The notes below the pieces were generated by a model, which was given only the letters and a program-made list of their open reading frames with translations, ran no database searches and had not been told where the DNA came from. 64,000 nucleotides of DNA from Donghicola sp041224595 (GTDB lineage Bacteria; Pseudomonadota; Alphaproteobacteria; Rhodobacterales; Rhodobacteraceae): assembly GCF_041224595.1 (NCBI RefSeq), contig NZ_JBGFGN010000129.1:175698-239697 (forward strand). The letters run 5' to 3'. The position numbers and the translations under genes are program-made. Every line of letters begins with the position of its first letter. The stretch's first letter is position 1. Below are positions 17,754 through 28,207 of the stretch, piece by piece.

Positions 17754-19559
17754 ATGACACAAGCTGCTTTTAAATCATGGCCGGATGTTGCGGCCAATCT
17801 GGTGGCCGTCGCCGCGGGGCGTGCGCCGGCCGATCTGGTTTTGAAAAATGGGCGGTGGGTGAATGTCCACACCCGCGAAGTAATTGATAATACAGACATA
17901 GCGATCAAGGATGGGCGGTTCGCTTATTGCGGGCCGGACGCCAGCCATTGCATCGGCGAGGGAACGCAGGTCGTCGATGTGGCGGGGCGCTACATGATGC
18001 CCGGTCTGTGCGACGCGCACATGCACATTGAATCGGGGATGCTGACACCGGCGGAATTTGCCCGCGCGGTGATCCCCCATGGCACCACGACCATGTTCAC
18101 CGACCCGCACGAGATCGCGAATGTTTTGGGCTTGGAAGGCGTGAAGATGATGCATGACGAGGCGCTGATGCAGCCCGTGAACATCTTTACCCAGATGCCA
18201 AGCTGTGCGCCCTCGGCGCCGGGGCTGGAAACCACTGGGCAGGAAATCACCCCCGAGGATGTGGCTGAGGCGATGGCGTGGCCGGGGATCATCGGGTTGG
18301 GAGAGATGATGAACTTCCCCGGTGTGATCAATGCCGACCCCAAGATGCTGGCCGAGATTGCCGCGACCCAGCGCGCGGGCAAAACGGTGGGCGGCCACTA
18401 TGCCAGCCCAGACCGAGGGCCCGCGTTCCACGCTTATGCGGCGGGCGGTCCGGCGGACGACCACGAGGGCACGTGCGAAGAGGATGCCATTTCCCGCACC
18501 CGTCAGGGGATGAGGCACATGATGCGGCTCGGCTCGGCTTGGTATGATGTGGAAACCCAGATCACCGCCGTCACGGAAAAGGGGCTGGACCCGCGCAGCT
18601 TCATCCTATGTACGGATGACTGCAACGCGGGAACCTTGGTGAACGATGGCCACATGAACCGCGTGGTGCGACATGCCATCGATTGTGGCTGTGACCCGCT
18701 GATCGCGATCCAGATGGCGACGATTAACACCGCAACCCATTTCGGGTTGGAGCGGGAGCTTGGATCGATTGCCCCCGGTCGCCGCGCCGATGTGATCCTG
18801 ACCTCGGACCTGAAGACCCTGCCGATCGAGCAGGTCTATGCCCGTGGCCAGCTGATCGCAGAGGGAGGGGAATGTCTGGTGGATTGTCCGCATTTCGATT
18901 GGCCCGACACAGCGCGGAACACCGTGCATCTGGATCAGGACCGCGTCGCGGCGGATTTCGAGATTGCTGCGCCCGAAGGAAAGAACTCTGTCACGGCCAA
19001 AGTGATCGGTGTCGTCGAAAATCAGGCTCCGACCAAAGCGCTGACCGCTGAACTGGCTGTCACCGATGGCTTGGTGCAGGGCGATCCCGCGCAGGACATC
19101 TGCCAGATCGCCTTGGTGGAGCGGCACCGCGCGACGTGTGGCGTGACCAATGGGTTTGTCAGTGGCTTCGGCTACGACAAACCGATGGCGATGGCCTCGA
19201 CCGTGGCGCATGACAGCCACCACATGATCGTCGTTGGTACGGACCGCGAGATGATGGCGCTGGCCGCGAACCGACTGGCCGAGGTTGGCGGCGGCGTCAC
19301 ACTCTTTGCCGATGGTGAGGAAAAGGCGCTGGTTGAACTGCCCATCGCGGGCCTTATGTCCGACGACAACGCCGCAACCGTGGCGGCCAAAGCAACCGCC
19401 TTGGGGCACGCTATGCTGGACTGCGGCTGCACCCTGAACAACGCGTTCATGCAGCACTCGCTGCTGGCGCTGGTCGTCATCCCCGCCCTGCGTATCAGCG
19501 ATCTGGGGCTTGTAGATGTCACCAAATTCGAAATCACGGACCTGTTTGAAGAAAGCTAA
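17754..19559 (+). CDS. ade: Adenine deaminase
   Basis: A 601-residue amidohydrolase converting adenine to hypoxanthine and ammonia. The metal-binding strand is MPGLCDAHMHIESGMLTP near residue 80, followed by FTDPHEIANVLG. The late segment CTLNNAFMQHSLLALVVIPALRISDLGL is typical of the adenine deaminase family, as is the total length. The active-site His residues look complete. It starts 133 bases from the divergent epimerase gene and lies 7 bases before amn. Together they turn AMP into adenine and then hypoxanthine. Confidence 0.93.
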   Translation: MTQAAFKSWPDVAANLVAVAAGRAPADLVLKNGRWVNVHTREVIDNTDIAIKDGRFAYCGPDASHCIGEGTQVVDVAGRYMMPGLCDAHMHIESGMLTPAEFARAVIPHGTTTMFTDPHEIANVLGLEGVKMMHDEALMQPVNIFTQMPSCAPSAPGLETTGQEITPEDVAEAMAWPGIIGLGEMMNFPGVINADPKMLAEIAATQRAGKTVGGHYASPDRGPAFHAYAAGGPADDHEGTCEEDAISRTRQGMRHMMRLGSAWYDVETQITAVTEKGLDPRSFILCTDDCNAGTLVNDGHMNRVVRHAIDCGCDPLIAIQMATINTATHFGLERELGSIAPGRRADVILTSDLKTLPIEQVYARGQLIAEGGECLVDCPHFDWPDTARNTVHLDQDRVAADFEIAAPEGKNSVTAKVIGVVENQAPTKALTAELAVTDGLVQGDPAQDICQIALVERHRATCGVTNGFVSGFGYDKPMAMASTVAHDSHHMIVVGTDREMMALAANRLAEVGGGVTLFADGEEKALVELPIAGLMSDDNAATVAAKATALGHAMLDCGCTLNNAFMQHSLLALVVIPALRISDLGLVDVTKFEITDLFEES

Positions 19560-19566
19560 TCCATAA

Positions 19567-21045
19567 ATGAACAAGCCCGAACTACCGATTGAAACCCCCG
19601 AAATTCGGGGCCACGAATACTTTACCGACGCCAAGGCCGCCGTGGCGCGCTTGCGTGAACTCTATGACGAGGCGACAGGCTATCTGCATGACCGCTTTCA
19701 AGAATTGATCGAAGGGGCAGAGCATCGGTCCCGTTATCGCGCCTACTACCCCGAGATCCGCTTTGTCACCTCGACCTTTGCCAAGCTGGACAGCCGTCTG
19801 AGTTTTGGTCACGTGGTCGAGCCAGGCACCTATGCCACGACCATCACGCGGCCCGATCTATTTTCGAACTACCTTGAGCAGCAGATTGGCCTGTTGATCG
19901 AGCATCATGACCAGCCGGTCGCTATTGGTCCCTCGCAAACGCCAATGCCGATTCACTTTGCCGTCCTTGGCGACGAGGAGATCGTAATTCCCCAAGACGG
20001 CGCGGCAACCTTCCCCCTGCGAGATGTGTTCGACGTGCCGGACCTGAACATCACACACGATGCCATCGTGAATGGCGAAGGGTTCACTTATCCTGATGGC
20101 GCGCGACCCTTGGCCCCGTTCACCGCGCAGCGCGTTGACTATTCGCTGGCGCGTCTGGCCCACTATACGGCCACCGACCCAGCGCATTTCCAGAACCACG
20201 TTCTGTTTACAAACTATCAGTTCTACGTCGAAGAATTCGAGGCTTACGCCCGCCAGATGCTGGCAAACAAGGCCAGTGGCTACACGTCCTTTGTCTCGAC
20301 CGGAAATGTAGAAATCACCGAGGCGGACCAAGAGCTGGAAACACCCAAGAAGATGCCGCAGATGCCGACCTACCACCTGAAGAAGGCGGACGGCAGCGGT
20401 ATCACTTTGGTAAATATTGGTGTCGGTCCGTCCAACGCAAAAACGGCCACCGATCATATTGCCGTCCTGCGTCCGCACGCTTGGGTGATGGTGGGTCACT
20501 GCGCAGGGTTGCGGAACACGCAGGCCTTGGGTGACTTCGTTCTGGCGCACGCCTATTTGCGCGAAGATCATGTTCTGGATGCAGATTTGCCGGTCTGGGT
20601 CCCGATCCCTGCACTGGCTGAAATCCAAATTGCGTTAGAAGATGCCGTAGAAGAGGTTTCGGAACTCGAAGGCTACGAGTTGAAGCGCATCATGCGCACC
20701 GGAACAGTTGCGACCATCGACAATCGTAACTGGGAGCTGCGCGATCAGTCGGGACCGGTTCAACGCCTGTCCCAGTCGCGCGCCATCGCGCTGGACATGG
20801 AAAGCGCGACCATCGCCGCCAATGGTTTCCGCTTTCGCGTGCCCTACGGAACGCTGCTCTGTGTGTCTGACAAACCGCTCCACGGAGAGCTGAAACTGCC
20901 AGGTATGGCGAGTGATTTCTATAAAACTCAGGTTGCACGTCACCTATTGATTGGCATTCGGGCAATGGAAAGGCTGAGTGAGATGCCACTAGAGCGTATA
21001 CATTCCCGTAAACTACGGTCTTTTGAGGAAACAGCCTTTCTCTAA
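19567..21045 (+). CDS. amn: AMP nucleosidase
   Basis: A 492-residue protein that hydrolyses AMP to adenine and ribose 5-phosphate. The N-terminal half has AMP-nucleosidase-specific sequence (YRAYYPEIRFVTSTFAKLDS near residue 58). The C-terminal half is a nucleoside-phosphorylase fold with MVGHCAGLRNTQALGDFVLAH and ALDMESATIAANGFRFRVPY; its length matches the E. coli enzyme. The gene follows ade by 7 bases, which makes a compact adenine salvage pair. Confidence 0.94.
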   Translation: MNKPELPIETPEIRGHEYFTDAKAAVARLRELYDEATGYLHDRFQELIEGAEHRSRYRAYYPEIRFVTSTFAKLDSRLSFGHVVEPGTYATTITRPDLFSNYLEQQIGLLIEHHDQPVAIGPSQTPMPIHFAVLGDEEIVIPQDGAATFPLRDVFDVPDLNITHDAIVNGEGFTYPDGARPLAPFTAQRVDYSLARLAHYTATDPAHFQNHVLFTNYQFYVEEFEAYARQMLANKASGYTSFVSTGNVEITEADQELETPKKMPQMPTYHLKKADGSGITLVNIGVGPSNAKTATDHIAVLRPHAWVMVGHCAGLRNTQALGDFVLAHAYLREDHVLDADLPVWVPIPALAEIQIALEDAVEEVSELEGYELKRIMRTGTVATIDNRNWELRDQSGPVQRLSQSRAIALDMESATIAANGFRFRVPYGTLLCVSDKPLHGELKLPGMASDFYKTQVARHLLIGIRAMERLSEMPLERIHSRKLRSFEETAFL

Positions 21046-21182
21046 ACTGTGGCAAATCCGCAAAAATATGCAATGTGGCCTTGAAAAAAAGGCCATTCAG
21101 ATTGTCTTGTCCTGATATTTCGCGTTAGATGCCCCAACACGTACCCGGCGACGACTGGGAAAAAAATATACGGAGACCAGAA

Positions 21183-21470
21183 ATGGCAAAGCCTATGACA
21201 AAAACCCAACTGGTTGCGGCTCTGGCCGAGGAGATGGGGGCAGAAAAGAAAGCAGCAGCGCAAGCACTGGACGCAGTGACCGCGATCATCACCCGCGAAG
21301 TCGAGGCTGGCGGTTCGGTAACCCTGCCTGGTATCGGCAAGTTCTACTGCCGTGAGCGTCCCGAGCGTATGGTGCGTAACCCCGCCACCGGCGAACAGAT
21401 CAAGAAAGAGGCCGACAAGGTCGTCAAAGTGACTGTTGCCAAGGCACTGAAAGACAGCGTCAACGGCTGA
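21183..21470 (+). CDS. HU-family DNA-binding protein
   Basis: A 95-residue histone-like protein with the HU fold: MTKTQLVAALAEEMGAEKKA at the start, GGSVTLPGIGKFYCRERPER in the body and RNPATGEQI at the DNA-intercalating arm, where the proline is present. The start is the ATG at 21183 with GGAG 7 bases upstream; an in-frame start at 21129 adds unrelated residues. A strong terminator follows, so it is monocistronic. HU proteins bend DNA and help compact the nucleoid. Confidence 0.9.
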   Translation: MAKPMTKTQLVAALAEEMGAEKKAAAQALDAVTAIITREVEAGGSVTLPGIGKFYCRERPERMVRNPATGEQIKKEADKVVKVTVAKALKDSVNG

Positions 21471-21496
21471 TCTTTTTGCGGGTTCCGCAAAGGTTT

Positions 21497-21535
21497 CAAA
21501 GGGTCTCTGTTGCTGCAGAGGCCCTTTTCTTTTTG
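21497..21535 (+). terminator. Rho-independent terminator of the HU gene
   Basis: GGGTCTCTG and CAGAGGCCC pair (one G-T wobble) around a TTGCTG loop, extended by AAA/TTTT, and are followed by TTTTCTTTTT. Confidence 0.88.
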
Positions 21536-21640
21536 CATCCCCTGATTGCGCGTTGCGCATGGCCGACATGATGCAGCATCCTCTGGCGCGGCGAAGCCCA
21601 CTCTGGCAGGGTTCGCCGACGACCAACCCGGAGGGACCCC

Positions 21641-22534
21641 ATGGATATTCGCGCGATGCTGGCCGGACTGGCCTTTGGACTGATGTGGTCCTCGGCCTTT
21701 ACCTCAGCGCGGATGATTGTCGCCGAAGCGCCCCCACTGACGGCCCTGTCCCTAAGGTTTTTGGTGTCTGGTGTGATCGGTATTGCGATTGCGTATGCGC
21801 TTGGGCAGCGCGCCCGGCTGTCCGCGGCGCAATGGCGCGCGACTGTGATCTTTGGTCTCTGCCAGAACGCCTTGTATTTGGGCCTGAATTTCATCGCCAT
21901 GCAGACGGTCGAAGCCTCTCTGGCTTCCATTGTCGCCTCGACCATGCCGCTCTGGGTGGCGCTGGTGGGGGTGTCGTTCTTTGGTCAAACCGTCCGCCCG
22001 ATCGGCTGGATCGGCCTGATCGCAGGCATCGCAGGCGCCGCCCTGATCATGGGAACGCGAGTTCAAGCGGGCGCAGACCCCTTTGGTCTGCTGCTCTGTG
22101 CTGTGGGCGTCGCGTCCCTGTCTGCGGCGACATTGTCGGTCCGCGTCGCCTCTGGCGGAGGGAACCGCCTGATGGTCGTGGGGCTGCAAATGATGGTTGG
22201 TTCGATTGCGCTGCTTCCATTCGCAATGATCTATGAATTTCCCACCCTCAACGTCACTCTGACCCCGCGTCTGACGCTCGCCTTCCTTTACACAACTCTC
22301 ATTCCGGGACTTTTGGCGACCCTCGTCTGGTTCTGGCTGGTCGAGCGAATCGGCGCCGTGCGCGCCGCCACCTTCCACTTCCTGAACCCATTCTTTGGTG
22401 TCGCAATCGCCGCGCTTCTGCTTGGCGAAACCATCGGCCCCCTCGACATCGTCGGTGTGGCAATCATTGCGGCTGGCATCCTTGCGGTCCAACTCTCCAA
22501 AGAGGCCCCGCAAACAGAAAAGCGCCCCGCGTAA
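21641..22534 (+). CDS. DMT-superfamily (EamA) transporter
   Basis: A 297-residue protein with about ten membrane helices in two EamA repeats: the first begins GLAFGLMWSSAFTSARMIV, the second ends HFLNPFFGVAIAALLLGETI. GGAGGG is found just before the ATG. EamA proteins export amino acids or other metabolites; the substrate here cannot be read. It stands alone between the HU terminator and the convergent aroC. Confidence 0.85.
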   Translation: MDIRAMLAGLAFGLMWSSAFTSARMIVAEAPPLTALSLRFLVSGVIGIAIAYALGQRARLSAAQWRATVIFGLCQNALYLGLNFIAMQTVEASLASIVASTMPLWVALVGVSFFGQTVRPIGWIGLIAGIAGAALIMGTRVQAGADPFGLLLCAVGVASLSAATLSVRVASGGGNRLMVVGLQMMVGSIALLPFAMIYEFPTLNVTLTPRLTLAFLYTTLIPGLLATLVWFWLVERIGAVRAATFHFLNPFFGVAIAALLLGETIGPLDIVGVAIIAAGILAVQLSKEAPQTEKRPA

Positions 22535-22599
22535 CAGCTTGGGCGCCCTAATTTCATCTTTGCCAAAATACTCCGGGGTCCGGGGCAGAGCCCCGGCGC

Positions 22600-23700
22600 T
22601 CAGCCGATTTTACCTTGGTTTTCGCCGACGTGACCACGGTGCAGCAGCAGGTGGTCCAGGATCACACACGCCATCATCGCCTCACCCACCGGCACCGCAC
22701 GGATACCAACGCAGGGGTCATGACGGCCCTTGGTGATGATTTCGGCTGGCTCGCCCGCTTTGGTGATGGTCTTGCGGGTCGTCAGGATCGAAGACGTCGG
22801 TTTGACCGCAAAGCGTACAACCACATCCTGACCCGTCGAAATCCCGCCCAAGATTCCGCCCGCGTGGTTCGAGCTGTACTCCGGCCCACTCGGTCCCATG
22901 TAAATCTCGTCCGCATTGGCGCTACCGGTCAGCGATGCCGCTGCCATGCCTTCGCCAATCTCCACAGCTTTCACCGCGTTGATGCTCATCATCGCGGCGG
23001 CCAGATCGGTGTCCAGCTTGCCATAGATCGGCGCACCCAGTCCCGCAGGGACGCCCCGCGCGACAACTTCGATCACAGCGCCAACGCTTTCGCCTGACTT
23101 GCGCAGACCGTCCAGATAGTCGGCCCACTCATCCGCAGCCACCGCATCCGGCGTCCAGAAGGGGTTTTGCTCAACCTGATCCCAGTCGAACCGTGCACGA
23201 TCAATACCGTGGGGACCCATCTGGGTCATGTAGCCCTTGATCTCGACGCCGGGGACCAGCTTGTCCAGCGCGGCGCGGGCCAAGCCGCCTGCCGCCACAC
23301 GGGCCGCAGTTTCACGGGCCGAAGAGCGCCCGCCGCCGCGATAATCGCGGATGCCGTACTTCTGCCAATAGGTGATGTCTGCGTGTCCGGGGCGGAACTT
23401 TTCGACGATATCGCCATAGTCCTTGGACCGCTGGTCCGTGTTGCGGATCATCAACTGGACCGGCGTGCCGGTGGTCTTGCCCTCGAAGACGCCCGACAGA
23501 ATTTCCACCTCGTCAGGCTCGCGGCGCTGGGTGGTGAACTTGTTCTGACCGGGTTTTCGCTTGTCCAACCAGACTTGCAGCATCTCGGGCGTAATCTCGA
23601 CGTTCGGCGGGACGCCGTCCACTGTTGCGCCCAAGGCAGGTCCGTGGCTCTCACCCCAAGTGGTGACGCGGAAGATGTGACCAAAGGTATTCAAGCTCAT
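22600..23700 (-). CDS. aroC: Chorismate synthase
   Basis: A 366-residue enzyme making chorismate from EPSP with reduced FMN. Family motifs are GESHGPALGATVDGVPPN near residue 17, RPGHADITYWQKYGIRDYRGGGRSSARE split at about 105-130, and the later AVGEAMMACVILDHLL in modified form. The ATG at 23700 has AGGAGCC upstream and gives the family length; the frame is open 25 codons further but without support. It diverges from the thiBPQ riboswitch leader. Confidence 0.95.
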   Translation of the reverse strand: MSLNTFGHIFRVTTWGESHGPALGATVDGVPPNVEITPEMLQVWLDKRKPGQNKFTTQRREPDEVEILSGVFEGKTTGTPVQLMIRNTDQRSKDYGDIVEKFRPGHADITYWQKYGIRDYRGGGRSSARETAARVAAGGLARAALDKLVPGVEIKGYMTQMGPHGIDRARFDWDQVEQNPFWTPDAVAADEWADYLDGLRKSGESVGAVIEVVARGVPAGLGAPIYGKLDTDLAAAMMSINAVKAVEIGEGMAAASLTGSANADEIYMGPSGPEYSSNHAGGILGGISTGQDVVVRFAVKPTSSILTTRKTITKAGEPAEIITKGRHDPCVGIRAVPVGEAMMACVILDHLLLHRGHVGENQGKIG

Positions 23701-23802
23701 TGGGCTGGCTCCTGTTGCTTGGGGACGTTCGATAAAGGACGCCTGCGCCAGTGGCAAGCGCAGCCCTTGCATCATGCTCTGCGCCGCTCTAGGTGTTGGG
23801 AC

Positions 23803-23886
23803 ACCTCGGGGTGGCCGGAAACGGCCTGAGATGCGTCATCGCGAACCCGTTGAACCTGAACCGGTTAGGACCGGCGGAGGGAAGGT
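23803..23886 (+). promoter_or_regulatory. TPP (thiamine pyrophosphate) riboswitch
   Basis: The sequence has the conserved THI-box elements in order: CGGGGTG (23807-23813), CTGAGA (23826-23831), and the block with ACCCGTTGAACCTGA then CCGGTTAGGACCGG and CGGAGGGAAGG (to 23885). ACCT at 23803-23806 pairs with AGGT at 23883-23886 to close P1. It lies directly upstream of thiB, matching its job of lowering thiamine uptake when TPP is plentiful. Confidence 0.95.
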
Positions 23887-23912
23887 TGGTTTTCTGGTTC
23901 ACAGGTCCAAAC

Positions 23913-23939
23913 CGTCTCCGCCCGTAACAGTAGGAGACG
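23913..23939 (+). promoter_or_regulatory. Riboswitch expression platform: hairpin masking the thiB ribosome binding site
   Basis: CGTCTCC (23913-23919) is the exact complement of GGAGACG (23933-23939), with a 13-base loop. The right arm contains the AGGAG Shine-Dalgarno of thiB, and the ATG follows at 23945. No T-run follows, so control by hiding the ribosome site is more likely than termination. Confidence 0.75.
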
Positions 23940-23944
23940 CCCTC

Positions 23945-24909
23945 ATGAACAAGGCGCTTGTATTTGCAACGGGTCTGATCGCAGCCACCTCGGCAGCCGC
24001 CGAGGACAAGCCCGTGCTGACGATCTATGCCCCCGACTATTTCACTAGCGAATGGGGCCCCGGTCCCAGCATCGAACAAGGTTTCGAGGCGATTTGCGCC
24101 TGTGACGTCCAGTATCAGGCCGGCGACGTATTGCCCCGCCTGCTGCTGGAAGGCGAACGCAACCGCGCGGACGTTGTCATCGGTCTGAACACCGACGTCA
24201 GCAAACAGGCCCGCGAGAGCGGCCTTTTCGCGCCTCATGGTCAGGACCTGTCCGGTTTGACCCTGCCGATCGAGTGGAACGACGACACGTTCTTCCCCTT
24301 CAACTGGGGCTACACCGCGTTCGTCTACAACAACGAGAAAATGGCGAACCCGCCTGCCTCGTTCGAGGAATTGGTGAACGCCCCCGATGATGCGTTTAAA
24401 GTCGTGCTTCAGGACCCGCGCAGCTCAATTTCTGGTCTGGCAACCCTACTGTGGGTCAAGTCGATCTACGGCGACGACGCGCCTGAGGCATGGGCTAAGC
24501 TGGCGCCCAAAGTGCTGACCGTGACCAAGGGCTGGTCCGAATCTTATGGTCTGTTCACTGATGGTGAAGCCGACATGGTGATGAGCTACACCACATCGCC
24601 CGCCTACCACATCATCGCCGAGGGCGACACGAGCAAAGAGGCTGCGATCTTCCCCGAGGGTCACTACTTCATGGCCGAGCTTGTGGCGAAAACCGCGACC
24701 ACCGAGCAGCCCGAGCTGGCGGATCAGTTCCTGGCCTATGTCCTGAGCGAAGAGTTCCAAAAGATGATCCCGACCGCCAACTGGTCCTACCCGTCGGCAC
24801 TGCCGCAGGATCAATGGCCCGAGGGCTTCCGTGAACTGCCCATGCCCGATCAGGCGATCTTCTACTCCGAAGACGAAGCCGCTGCCCTGCGCGATGCCGC
24901 GCTCGAGGA

Positions 24910-24934
<25 letters not shown>
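23945..24934 (+). CDS. thiB: Thiamine ABC transporter, substrate-binding protein
   Basis: A 329-residue periplasmic protein. A signal peptide ends near residue 20 (TSAAAED). Early segments LTIYAPDYFTSEWGPGPSIEQ and the later WSESYGLFTDGEADMVMSYTTSPAYH match the ThiB family, which binds thiamine, TMP and TPP. Start is the ATG at 23945 behind the riboswitch; the frame is open further upstream through the riboswitch but that is leader. It overlaps thiP by 25 bases. The downstream thiP and thiQ complete the importer. Confidence 0.95.
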
Positions 24935-26419
<1,485 letters not shown>

Positions 26420-26433
<14 letters not shown>

Positions 26434-27109
26434 GCAGCTGGTTATCGTACAAGATGATTTTCATCTGAGCGCTGATTGGAGCGTACCCACTGGGTGCCAG
26501 CTGGCCATCATTGGCCCCTCGGGTGGGGGGAAATCAACCTTGCTGGGGGCTGTGTCAGGCTTTGTGTCGGCGAATGGGCGGGTCCTCTGGCAGGGGGAGG
26601 CATTGGATGGTTTGCCCCCCGGAAAGCGCCCGAATGCGATGCTATTTCAGGATCAGAACCTGTTTCCCCACTTAACGGCAGCGCAGAATGTTGGCCTGGC
26701 CCTGAGCCAGAAGAGGCTGACTGCTGCGCAGCAGTCAGTGGTGGAGCAGGCTTTGGGGCGCGTGGGTTTGCAGGGGCTCGAGGGTCGCAAGCCCGGGCAG
26801 TTGTCGGGGGGCCAGCAGAGCCGAGTGGCTCTTGCGCGGCTACTGTTGCAGGACCGTCCTTTGTGGCTGTTGGATGAGCCATTTGCCGCGTTGGGGCCGG
26901 GCTTGCGTCTAGAGATGTTGGCGCTGGTGAAACAGATTGCGACTGAGGCTGGTGCAACAGTTTTGATGGTCACTCATGATCCCGAAGATGCTCGTAGGTT
27001 TGCGGATGCGATTGTGGTCGTCGACAACGGGATTGCACAAGCGCCGCGCCCGACGGCAGAGGTCTTTGACAACCCTGACGAGGCACTGCGGCAGTATCTG
27101 GGGCAGTGA
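26420..27109 (+). CDS. thiQ: Thiamine ABC transporter, ATP-binding protein
   Basis: A 229-residue ABC ATPase. Walker A is GPSGGGKSTLL near residue 31, the signature motif is LSGGQQSRVALARLL near 125, Walker B is PLWLLDEPFAALGP near 148, and the H-loop is VTHDPEDARR. It energises ThiP and closes the thiBPQ operon. Confidence 0.93.
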
Positions 27110-27180
27110 TCGGACAGTTTGGCGCATAGGGCGGCGATCACGAGTGCATTACCCCTAGGGGCATTTTCAGGAACTGTTTC

Positions 27181-27564
27181 ATGCTGCTCAGAATTGCCGC
27201 TGTTTTGGCCGCTTTCACCGCCGTATTGCACATATTTGTCGGCACCTTTGACACTCTGATGCCGATGCTCACGATGGATTTGCCCGCGCCTGTATTGGGG
27301 ACGCTACATGCCTGCTGGCATATGGTGAGCCTGTTTTTAGTCGTCTCTGCCTGGGCATTCTGGCGGGGCGGCGCAATGGCGCGTCCGGTGGCGTGGCTGT
27401 GGATGGGGAGTGCTGCGATCTTCGTTGCAGTAGGGGTCTGGCAAGATGGTCTGGTGGGCCTGTTGGAATTGCCCCAGTGGACGCTTCTTGGGGCGAGCGG
27501 TGGCCTATCCCTCTATGCCACAAGGGCACGGCCGAGATTTGCCAAAACCGATCAATCCGCCTAA
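27181..27564 (+). CDS. Small membrane protein of unknown function
   Basis: A 127-residue protein with four predicted membrane helices (about residues 3-24, 38-60, 68-86, 88-108) and a basic tail. I do not recognise the family with confidence; the layout of a short polytopic protein with FVGTFDTLMPML and LHACWHMVSLFLVVSAWAFW is met in small conserved alphaproteobacterial membrane proteins. It lies between thiQ and rpiB on the same strand with 71 and 64 bases of spacing. No function is proposed. Confidence 0.6.
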   Translation: MLLRIAAVLAAFTAVLHIFVGTFDTLMPMLTMDLPAPVLGTLHACWHMVSLFLVVSAWAFWRGGAMARPVAWLWMGSAAIFVAVGVWQDGLVGLLELPQWTLLGASGGLSLYATRARPRFAKTDQSA

Positions 27565-27628
27565 TGGAGAGGATGAGCGTCGGATGGAGTTCATCCGTGC
27601 CACACCCATTCGAGCGAGAGATCTGCCC

Positions 27629-28078
27629 ATGACCGCCAAGAAACGTATCGTCCTGTCCAGCGACCACGCCGCGATCGAGCTGCGTCAGGCCATAGCAAAG
27701 CACATCGAAGAGCAAGGGTACGAGGCCGTAGACATCGGTCCGACCACGCCGGATAGCGTGCACTACCCCTCGATGGGTGAGGCAGCGGCGCAGAAGATTG
27801 CTTCGGGTGATTGTGACCTCGGAATTATCCTGTGCGGCACCGGTCAGGGCATCATGATGGCTGCGAACAAGGTCAAGGGCATCCGCTGCGGTGTCTGCAA
27901 CGAGACCTTTTCGGCCAAGATGATCCGCGCGCACAATGACGCGCAAATCCTGTCGATGGGCGCGCGCGTGGTTGGCCAAGGGCTGGCGCTAGAGATTGTC
28001 GACGCGTTCTTGTCGACTGAGTTCGAAGGCGGCCGTCACGGACTGCGTGTCGACATGATCAAGGCGATGGAAGACTGA
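27629..28078 (+). CDS. rpiB: Ribose 5-phosphate isomerase B
   Basis: A 149-residue RpiB/LacA/LacB isomerase. LSSDHAAIELRQAIAKHIEE at the start, DLGIILCGTGQGIMMAANKVKGIRCGVC in the centre (active-site Cys is in LCGTG) and HNDAQILSMGARVVG near residue 98 are complete. The ATG at 27629 fits the family start; the frame extends upstream into the 3' end of the previous gene. A strong terminator follows the gene. Confidence 0.94.
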   Translation: MTAKKRIVLSSDHAAIELRQAIAKHIEEQGYEAVDIGPTTPDSVHYPSMGEAAAQKIASGDCDLGIILCGTGQGIMMAANKVKGIRCGVCNETFSAKMIRAHNDAQILSMGARVVGQGLALEIVDAFLSTEFEGGRHGLRVDMIKAMED

Positions 28079-28100
28079 TCCATTCCCTAATGATTGTTTG

Positions 28101-28132
28101 AAAAGGCCGGTGCGAGAGCGCCGGCCTTTTTC
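28101..28132 (+). terminator. Rho-independent terminator of rpiB
   Basis: AAAAGGCCGG and CCGGCCTTTT pair around a short loop and run into TTTTTC. Confidence 0.88.
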
Positions 28133-28150
28133 GTGGGCTGATGGTACCCA

Positions 28151-28187
28151 AAGAAAAAGCCCCGCCAGATTGCTCTGACGGGGCTCT
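28151..28187 (-). terminator. Rho-independent terminator of the petABC operon
   Basis: On the minus strand AGCCCCG (near 28186) pairs with CGGGGCT and is followed by TTTTTCTTT. It lies about 20 bases after the petC stop. Confidence 0.85.
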
Positions 28188-28207
28188 TTAATTCGTGCAT
28201 CAGACGA

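Noticed and set aside
21076..21095. TGGCCTT/AAGGCCA hairpin after amn as a terminator
   Set aside because: The stem is short and no T-run follows on the plus strand.
27152..27161. CCCCTAGGGG palindrome after thiQ as a terminator
   Set aside because: There is no loop between the arms and only a short T-run follows, so a hairpin is unlikely.
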